A stretch of 64,000 nt of DNA from UBA168 sp011055275 (GTDB taxonomy: Archaea; Thermoproteota; Thermoprotei_A; Marsarchaeales; UBA168), in assembly GCA_046635845.1 (NCBI GenBank), contig JAQQXN010000001.1, one strand, 5' to 3'. Under the pieces are notes generated by a model, which had not been told where the DNA came from, did no database searches, and was given only the letters and a program-made list of their open reading frames with translations. Below, piece by piece: positions 58,384 through 64,000 of the stretch (position 1 is its first letter; each line of letters opens with the position of its first letter). Both the position numbers and the translations under genes were made by a program.

Positions 58384-59577
58384 TTGCAGCTCAACGCGAA
58401 GTTAGCCATAACGTCAAGGGCAGTTGTGAGTTACGCTTACGGCTTTATCGTGGTGTTGTTTCCGCTTTACCTCAAGAAAATCGGGTTTTCAACCCCCTTG
58501 GTGGGTGTCACCGTGTTCGCGGCCATGGTAATGAATGCGGCCCTGGCGGTCTTAGCGGGAATGCTCGCAGATCATTACGGAAGGAAGTACGTCCTTACCG
58601 CCCTGCTTATCGCGTTTGCCGCGTCGGCCGCCCTCACGACATCGCTTAGAAGCCCAATCCTACTGGCTTTGCTGGCTGGGCTTGCAGGCTTTACCTCTGG
58701 AGCCACGGGTGGCCCAATCGGCTCGGGTGGCCCTTTGGGGGCAGTTCAGACGGCCATAATATCAGAGGTCAGTTCGCGCTCTGGCATGTCGGAGCTACTG
58801 GGGATCGCGGCCGTGGCGGAAATGGCGTCCGCTATGCTCGGGGCGTTTAGCATCACCGCGGCATCGTTTCTGGGCGTTAGCCCTTACTCCCTATTCTACG
58901 TTGCCGCCTTGCTGGGCTTTGCCTCAGCCATTGGGTCTGGTTTCATAAAAGACATGGGGATACGCAGCCAGAAGCTTGTTCCTTCTCTTTCCTACAAAAA
59001 CATATTCAAGTTAAGCGCGCCGACGATTCCTTGCGGGCTTGGATCAGGGCTTGTGATCCCGCTTCTTTCACTTTGGTTTAAGCTTAGGTACAACGCCACA
59101 ACGGGAGAGATAGGTGCCGTCTTCGGGGCAATGGACCTTGCCATGATAGCTTTCACGTTGGTGATCCCCAGGCTCGCCCGCGAGGCCGGCAGGCTGAAGA
59201 TCATAGTTTTCACAAGGGTTGCCAGCTCGCTATCGTTCGTTTTGATGGCCTTCTCTCCCATATTTCCCATAGCAGGGCTGTTTCTCATCTTGAGGGGAGC
59301 CTTCGCCATGGGTGGTATGCCAGTGAGGCAGTCCTTTGTCATGTTGAACGTTCATGAAACGGAAAGGGCCACGGCCAACGGTTCAACTTCCTTCAGCAGG
59401 AATACCGCTTCCTCCGTTGGCGCCGCGATCTCGGGGTACGCCATGCGTGAGTTCATAACCTACCTCCCGCTTCTTGGCGGCGCCATAGCTCTTTTTGATC
59501 CGTTGCTTTACTACTTGATGTTCAAAGGCCAATGGGGCGAAAAGCGATACCGATGGGTGGCGGATCTCTTAGCTTAG
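58384..59577 (+). CDS. MFS transporter
   Basis: A 397-residue major facilitator protein, about twelve helices. The loop between helices 2 and 3 has the typical MLADHYGRKYVLTALL motif, and a glycine-rich GGPIGSGGPLGA stretch precedes helix 4. It opens with TTG at 58384 (MQLNAKLAITS). TCCTTAACC at 58361-58369 lies closer than usual, so the exact start is uncertain. A later start would cut helix 1. Base composition is more G+C-rich than in genes to the left. Substrate unknown. Confidence 0.88.
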   Translation: MQLNAKLAITSRAVVSYAYGFIVVLFPLYLKKIGFSTPLVGVTVFAAMVMNAALAVLAGMLADHYGRKYVLTALLIAFAASAALTTSLRSPILLALLAGLAGFTSGATGGPIGSGGPLGAVQTAIISEVSSRSGMSELLGIAAVAEMASAMLGAFSITAASFLGVSPYSLFYVAALLGFASAIGSGFIKDMGIRSQKLVPSLSYKNIFKLSAPTIPCGLGSGLVIPLLSLWFKLRYNATTGEIGAVFGAMDLAMIAFTLVIPRLAREAGRLKIIVFTRVASSLSFVLMAFSPIFPIAGLFLILRGAFAMGGMPVRQSFVMLNVHETERATANGSTSFSRNTASSVGAAISGYAMREFITYLPLLGGAIALFDPLLYYLMFKGQWGEKRYRWVADLLA

Positions 59578-60169
59578 GGTAGCCTATCGACGTGAGTACT
59601 TCAGGCCCTTGCGAGGAGAAAACCGCGCTTTCTTTTGCCCGCTCGCATCGCTGTCCCGCGGGCTTGACTTGAGTTGGCATGATTACGCTGGGGTCACTTC
59701 TCAGATTGAAGCGCTTCTTTGCACCATCAACTCATGATTTGGAACTCGGAGCGATTCAAAAAGAGAGAAGCGTCCCACGTTTTGTTTTTTTAGAGGCCAA
59801 GGTGGGCCAAAAATGGACCGCGAAAATCGCAGAACGACCCTTTGCGGTATGCGCTTGTAGGGCCTATGCTCAGCGTAATCAGGCCGAGAACTCTGCATGG
59901 ATCCCTTAACTTTGTTCTCATCCGGTATTGGACTTTTCCGGGCCTAGGTGCCTCATTTGCCCGTGCGGTGAAGTGCGTCACAAAGCCCCTATTGGCAAAT
60001 GCCCTGCCTCATTTCAAGCGACCATGGGGCAACAAAGCTGACCTTTTAGCAGGATAGGGATAGGGATATCCTGCTGACTGCCGGCCTCCTTAGTATCCGG
60101 AGCAAGGACTTGATGAGGACGCGCTTTTTGTTGGCCTCATTTAGCCATGTCCGTGAGCTCTAAGGGAAA
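59578..60169. other. Intergenic region, nothing recognised
   Basis: About 590 bases between convergent genes. A 76-codon plus-strand frame (59679-59909) has no family resemblance. Confidence 0.4.
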
Positions 60170-60898
60170 CTATGGCGCCGTCTCCCCCCTTAGCCGTAAC
60201 GTTGCCAGTGCTCTCTCCACGTAGCTTGATGTGATCCAGTCGGGGCCGCGCGAAATCGCCTCTAGGAGCTCACTTTCCTTGTTAGGAGTCCAAAGCCCTA
60301 CTCTGAGCCCTTTGCTTTTGGCCAAGCTCACTCCTTGGGCCGTGGCGGCCTTGAAGTTGACGTGCAAGCCGTCAACGGCTGCAGCCTTCGCTGCCTGCAG
60401 CGAACTTTCTATATTTCCATCAACGGTCAAGCACGTGCTGATGCGCTCGTCAATCTCTTTGACCTTAACGAGAGAAGATGGGTCGGCAGAGTTAACCATG
60501 ACTTCTCCTGCAGGCCTGCAAGACGAAATCGTTTCTACTACCTTCTTTTCGATGCCTGGATATGGAGAGGACAGCCCTTGTTTCAGCTCCACTATGAAGA
60601 GCTCCGCATTAACCTCTCTGAAGACTTCGCTCAGCGTCGGTACCCTGATACCGCTCATGCCCCACCTAACACCGGCCTCGAGCCTTTTGATCTCTGCTAG
60701 GGTGTGATTGGCTACCTCGCCCTGTCCATCAGTTGTGCGCCTCAGCGTGGGGTCGTGGATAACTACGAGTTGCCCATCGGCGGTCATGTGCACGTCGAGT
60801 TCCACGCCCTTGGCTCCAGCCCTTATGGCGGCCTGAAACGAGGGTATCGTGTTTTCAGGGGACTTGACCGGGTAACCCCTGTGGCCTACCACAAACAT
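60170..60898 (-). CDS. Glycerophosphodiester phosphodiesterase
   Basis: A 242-residue GDPD-family enzyme that hydrolyses glycerophosphodiesters to glycerol phosphate and an alcohol. The catalytic block is at the N-terminus: FVVGHRGYPVKSPENT (His, Arg, Glu), then VELDVHMTADGQLVVIHDP (metal Glu/Asp and second His), DRTTDG-like RRTTDGQG, and FIVELKQG (third metal Glu). The ATG at 60898 starts 26 bases after CCTTTTACG; the longer frame to 60937 begins upstream of that box. No signal peptide, so cytoplasmic. In archaea the substrate may come from lipid turnover or uptake. Confidence 0.92.
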   Translation of the reverse strand: MFVVGHRGYPVKSPENTIPSFQAAIRAGAKGVELDVHMTADGQLVVIHDPTLRRTTDGQGEVANHTLAEIKRLEAGVRWGMSGIRVPTLSEVFREVNAELFIVELKQGLSSPYPGIEKKVVETISSCRPAGEVMVNSADPSSLVKVKEIDERISTCLTVDGNIESSLQAAKAAAVDGLHVNFKAATAQGVSLAKSKGLRVGLWTPNKESELLEAISRGPDWITSSYVERALATLRLRGETAP

Positions 60899-61091
60899 GG
60901 TAAACAAGAGCACCTCACGTAAAAGGTTGAGGGCCAAACGCGGTACGTGCTTATGTAACCTAATCGTTGTCGATTTGCGCAGTTCTGAGGATGTCTTTAG
61001 CGCCCTTCTCCGCTCTGGATTAAACGTATATTGAACCTAAGAATCAGCCAAGCGACTGGGCAGCCCGTCTTAATAGCCCGCTTTTATCGCT

Positions 61092-61307
61092 TCAGCTGCC
61101 TTCACCAGCGTCGCGCCTAGTCGCAAGGAGCTTTTGCGCGCTTTCCAGTGCCTTCTCTGCCCTGTTGATTGATTCCGTTATGCGCACGCCTATTTCCACA
61201 AGGTCATCCTCATTGATCTCACCGGCCTGTTCCGTCTCTATGACCAAACGCCTTATCTCCTCTAGCTCTTTTTTGGCTTCGCCTATGAGATCGCTGGCAC
61301 TGTTCAT
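61092..61307 (-). CDS. Small helical protein, paralogue of the 9.7-kb gene
   Basis: A 71-residue, highly charged, predicted helical protein. It aligns with the 69-residue product at 9735 (ELEEIR/DLEKIR helix, EDDL/DESEL turn, RITESINRAEKAL second helix). The ATG at 61307 (MNSASDLIGE) is chosen because CTTATTT is centred about 25 bases upstream; the longer frame to 61370 starts before this box. It is divergently oriented from the Eis-like acetyltransferase at 61574 with a 266-base gap, whereas the 9.7-kb copy lies in the same orientation as its acetyltransferase. Function unknown. Confidence 0.7.
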   Translation of the reverse strand: MNSASDLIGEAKKELEEIRRLVIETEQAGEINEDDLVEIGVRITESINRAEKALESAQKLLATRRDAGEGS

Positions 61308-61543
61308 GCTTACGTGAAGCATGCTGGCAAATAAGTCTTCCACGCGCTGTTGAGTAAAGGAAAGCCGCACGCATCACCTTATCATGAGTCGTGGTGAAAA
61401 CTTGCGCATGCTTATGCCAAGCCACCTGCCCTTCCCAGCGCCAGATTTGTACCGTACCATGCAGAGTGGTAAGCCATCAGTAAAAAATACAGCACTGCGC
61501 GGTTAAGCGTAAAACGTGAGAGAAAGTGGCTGGTGGGAAAGCA

Positions 61544-61553
61544 TAACTTAAGT
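61544..61553 (+). promoter_or_regulatory. TATA box of the second acetyltransferase gene
   Basis: TAACTTAAGT is centred about 25 bases before the ATG at 61574, consistent with a leaderless transcript. Confidence 0.6.
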
Positions 61554-61573
61554 GCGACGGCGAAGTTCAGCTC

Positions 61574-62815
61574 ATGAAATTTCGCAGGTATGAAAGCGGA
61601 GATGAGGAAGGGATAGTCAGCGTGATGAACAAGTCGTTTTCCACCTTCCGGGAATGGGGCCTAACCCCTGAAAAGTGGCTGGGTTACGAGGTAGATCCAG
61701 GCTTTAAGAGAGAAAACGCCTTTGTTGCTGAGGAGGATGGGAAGATAGTTGGTCATGTCCAAGTGGTTGAGAGAGAGCTGCACTTCGGGAAGTTCGTGAG
61801 GACGGCGGGCATAGCCAACGTGTGCACAGATCCCGAATACAGGAAGATGGGCATGGCCACTGATCTCATGAGGTTCGTCATGGAGCAGGTCTCGAAGGAG
61901 TATTGCCTAGCGGGGTTGGATACGGGATATGGCTCATCTGCCCACAGAATCTATCGCAGGGTGGGCTTTTCTCCGTTTCACTTCTTCGCTCGTCTGTCTG
62001 CGGAGGCATGGGATGCGCGGAGAAGCCTTGACAAGCTTAAGCGCTTTTCTGAAGGGATGGATGAAGTGCAGCCCTTTGAGAGAAATCAGGAGGAAGCCAT
62101 GAAGAAAATCTATGCGGAAAACGCCGAAATCACCATGGGAGTTCACAGGAGAAGCGACGGGTACTGGGAGGAAAAGCTTTTCAAAAGGAACTCTTGGCAG
62201 ACGTTCTTCTACAGGGAGCTGAGCCCTGATGACGTGCTTGTGTTTCCAGATAGGGGATACGCTTATCTTGACTGGGATGAGCAAAGGAAAGCGCTTCACA
62301 TAAGGGAATGCTTGGCTCATCCCAATGACTTTGGGGCACTGGCGTCGCTATACGGGAAAGCCATCGAGCAACATCAGGATGCGCATGAAATAACGATATC
62401 GATTCCTGAGGGAGATCCCGCAGCCAGTTACCTCCTTGGCGACTTTTACCAGTTCAGGGAGCCGGGATCTTACATGATGAGCATAACTAACCTGAGGGAT
62501 TTCTTGAATCAGGTGGGGCCCTTGGCCGGGGCAGGTTCAGGCGTGGCCGAGTTAAGAGTTTACAATGACGTAACTCAGCTGGAGCCGGTAAACGTTAACC
62601 TAAGAGACTTCACGCCAACAGAAAAGGCGGCAGACGTAAGGGTTGGCTTGCACCAGAGGACGCTCTTGAGGATGATAGCGGGGCTGGAATCGCCCGAGAG
62701 GGCGGCAGAAGCAGGGCTAATTGAGGTCAGCGGGATTTCCTCTTACCTTATGACCTCTCTTAGGTCTCTTTTCTACCTCCGGCGTTTTCACCTATGGCCC
62801 CCTGATCACTGGTGA
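61574..62815 (+). CDS. Eis-like GNAT N-acetyltransferase
   Basis: A 413-residue paralogue of the protein at 10827. It has a GNAT domain with IANVCTDPEYRKMGMATDLM (acetyl-CoA segment) and SAHRIYRRVGFSPFHFF, a middle degenerate GNAT domain (MGVHRRSDGYWEEKLF...) and a C-terminal sterol-carrier-like domain. Both paralogues end in a PF-x-LWP or FHLWP-type tail with a terminal Trp (PSDKW, PDHW), characteristic of a C-terminal carboxylate that in bacterial Eis reaches the active site. Substrate unknown. The TATA box at 61544 supports the start. Confidence 0.87.
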   Translation: MKFRRYESGDEEGIVSVMNKSFSTFREWGLTPEKWLGYEVDPGFKRENAFVAEEDGKIVGHVQVVERELHFGKFVRTAGIANVCTDPEYRKMGMATDLMRFVMEQVSKEYCLAGLDTGYGSSAHRIYRRVGFSPFHFFARLSAEAWDARRSLDKLKRFSEGMDEVQPFERNQEEAMKKIYAENAEITMGVHRRSDGYWEEKLFKRNSWQTFFYRELSPDDVLVFPDRGYAYLDWDEQRKALHIRECLAHPNDFGALASLYGKAIEQHQDAHEITISIPEGDPAASYLLGDFYQFREPGSYMMSITNLRDFLNQVGPLAGAGSGVAELRVYNDVTQLEPVNVNLRDFTPTEKAADVRVGLHQRTLLRMIAGLESPERAAEAGLIEVSGISSYLMTSLRSLFYLRRFHLWPPDHW

Positions 62816-63040
62816 CCTGCGTCGCAGCGAGTTTGGCTCCTGTCGGTGCTTAGCCCCTATGGTGGGCCATAAAATCACGGCTAAATGTGCTCCCATCGAA
62901 TGAGCTCCCTGCGATGTGGCACCTCTAATTTAGCTCACGGGCCATGATAACGATGCATGGCAAGGCGGGGGCATCGCCAGCTTTAAATACCATTGAACCC
63001 ATTTCAAAACTTATGACAAAGCGCCATTGGCTTGCAGCGT

Positions 63041-64000
63041 TCAGCCGTAGCTTCTGTGCCGGACCTTGGTGAACTCGTCTTTCCAGTTCACAACGGCTTT
63101 CTTCGAGATTTCGTCTAGGCGCTTCATGTCGTCTGAAATCAGTTTAACGTCAAGGGCGCCGACGTTATCTTCCAGATGTTCTACCTTGGTGGCGCCAATT
63201 ATGGGTACTATGGTTATACCGTTTGTCTCGGATTGCTTAAGGATCCACGCCAACGACAGCTGAGAACTGCTCACACCTTTTTCCCTTGCCATCTCGCCCA
63301 ACTCCTTAACGGCCTCAAGCGTCTGAGGCGTAAGGTACCTTCTTCCTATCTCTGAAACGTATTCGGCTCTCGACATGGGGGGTATTCCGTTTTCGTACTT
63401 GCCCGTGAGCACGCCCTGTGCCAGCGGTATGTAAGCCATGATCCCTAGGCCGTATTTTTTGGCCAGCCAGAACTTCTCCGTTTCTATCCCTCTTTCAATT
63501 AGGTTATAAGGCTCCTGCATCGATATGAAGGGGAGATGCATTGAGGCAGAGATCTGCACCATATCGGCTATGTCCACGGGGTCGAAGTAGCTCTCGCCAA
63601 CGTAGTTCACCAATCCCTGCCTCACCAAGTCGGAAAACGTCTCCAGAGTTTCCTCGATGGGCGTGCTGGGATCCGGGCGGTGCATCTGATAGACGTCGAT
63701 GTAAGACGTCTTTAGCCTCTTGAGAGACTCCTTTATCTGCCAGTTTACGTGCTTCCTCGAGAGCCCAGCTCCGTTGGCGTGCTCCGCTACCCTCCCAAGC
63801 ACTTTAGTCGCTATTACCAGCGACTCCCTGTCATAGCCCTCCAGGGATTCGCCGAGTATTCTTTCTGAGTTACCCGCATGTGCGGGATCTACGCCTTGCA
63901 TGGTCCCATGATATATGTTGGCGGTGTCAAAGAAGTTGATGCCAAGGTCGACAGCTCTTTGCACGATCTTCTTTGTGAGTTCCTCGTCTACCTTCAGCAC
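63041..64000 (-). CDS. Aldo/keto reductase, 5' end outside the window
   Basis: At least 319 residues of an aldo/keto reductase; the reading frame is still open at the right edge, so the true start and the first roughly 25-30 residues lie beyond it. Catalytic positions: Asp/Tyr in NFFDTANIYHG, Lys in VIATKVLGRV, His in YQMHRPDPSTP. The C-terminal cofactor block is IVPIIGATKVEHLEDNVGAL. It is clearly related to the gene at 34392, including the shared segments GLSRKH, WQIKESLKRL and AYIPLAQGVLTGKY. Confidence 0.92.
   Translation of the reverse strand: MLKVDEELTKKIVQRAVDLGINFFDTANIYHGTMQGVDPAHAGNSERILGESLEGYDRESLVIATKVLGRVAEHANGAGLSRKHVNWQIKESLKRLKTSYIDVYQMHRPDPSTPIEETLETFSDLVRQGLVNYVGESYFDPVDIADMVQISASMHLPFISMQEPYNLIERGIETEKFWLAKKYGLGIMAYIPLAQGVLTGKYENGIPPMSRAEYVSEIGRRYLTPQTLEAVKELGEMAREKGVSSSQLSLAWILKQSETNGITIVPIIGATKVEHLEDNVGALDVKLISDDMKRLDEISKKAVVNWKDEFTKVRHRSYG

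Noticed and set aside
1..64000. CRISPR arrays, integrases or prophage genes
   Set aside because: No regularly spaced repeats and no integrase, Cas or structural phage proteins were seen; the only mobile-element trace is the transposase remnant.

Overview
The window looks like chromosomal DNA of a heterotrophic, probably thermophilic archaeon; I cannot name the genus. Most gene starts have an A/T-rich TATA-like box centred about 22-27 bases upstream of the start codon, the pattern of leaderless archaeal transcripts. A clear Shine-Dalgarno site appears mainly in front of an operon-internal gene (42744). The solute-binding proteins carry a signal peptide and a C-terminal membrane anchor rather than a lipobox, and termination appears to use plain T-runs. 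Start codons below were often shortened so that they fit the TATA spacing.

Layout. 0.1-1.1 kb: a decayed IS5-type transposase. 1.3-6.4 kb: peptide/sugar ABC permeases and an Ig-repeat solute-binding protein, with no ATPase nearby. 6.8-21.8 kb: carbohydrate genes, many broken: an orphan GH38 C-terminus, a frameshifted fucose-isomerase-like gene, a GH38 alpha-mannosidase with an in-frame TGA, a frameshifted GH2 beta-mannosidase, and a 5'-truncated binding protein with an in-frame TGA; also an intact TIM-barrel isomerase and a ROK sugar kinase. 21.9-29.0 kb: another fucose-isomerase-like gene, two MFS transporters and an aminotransferase. 29.2-34.3 kb: citrate synthase, aconitase and a eukaryote-like (type II) isocitrate dehydrogenase, all intact. 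34.4-50 kb: aldo/keto reductase, GNAT, TIM-barrel isomerases, two more fucose-isomerase-like proteins, two Gfo/Idh/MocA oxidoreductases, a GH4 glycosidase with an in-frame TAA, and a GH78 alpha-L-rhamnosidase. 50.9-64 kb: a PqaA-like hydrolase, a two-gene ABC-2 exporter, an ammonium transporter, a decayed membrane gene, a GC-rich island that may be a structured RNA, an MFS transporter, a GDPD phosphodiesterase, and an aldo/keto reductase cut by the window edge.

How it fits together. The genes describe uptake and breakdown of mannose-, galactose/glucose-, rhamnose- and fucose-type glycans: glycosidases, then isomerases, dehydrogenases and a kinase, then the oxidative branch of the TCA cycle. 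The striking features are that lesions concentrate in the carbohydrate genes while central metabolism is intact, and that a two-gene module (an Eis-like acetyltransferase plus a roughly 70-residue helical protein) occurs twice, at about 10 kb and 61.5 kb. No CRISPR array, rRNA or tRNA gene was found.
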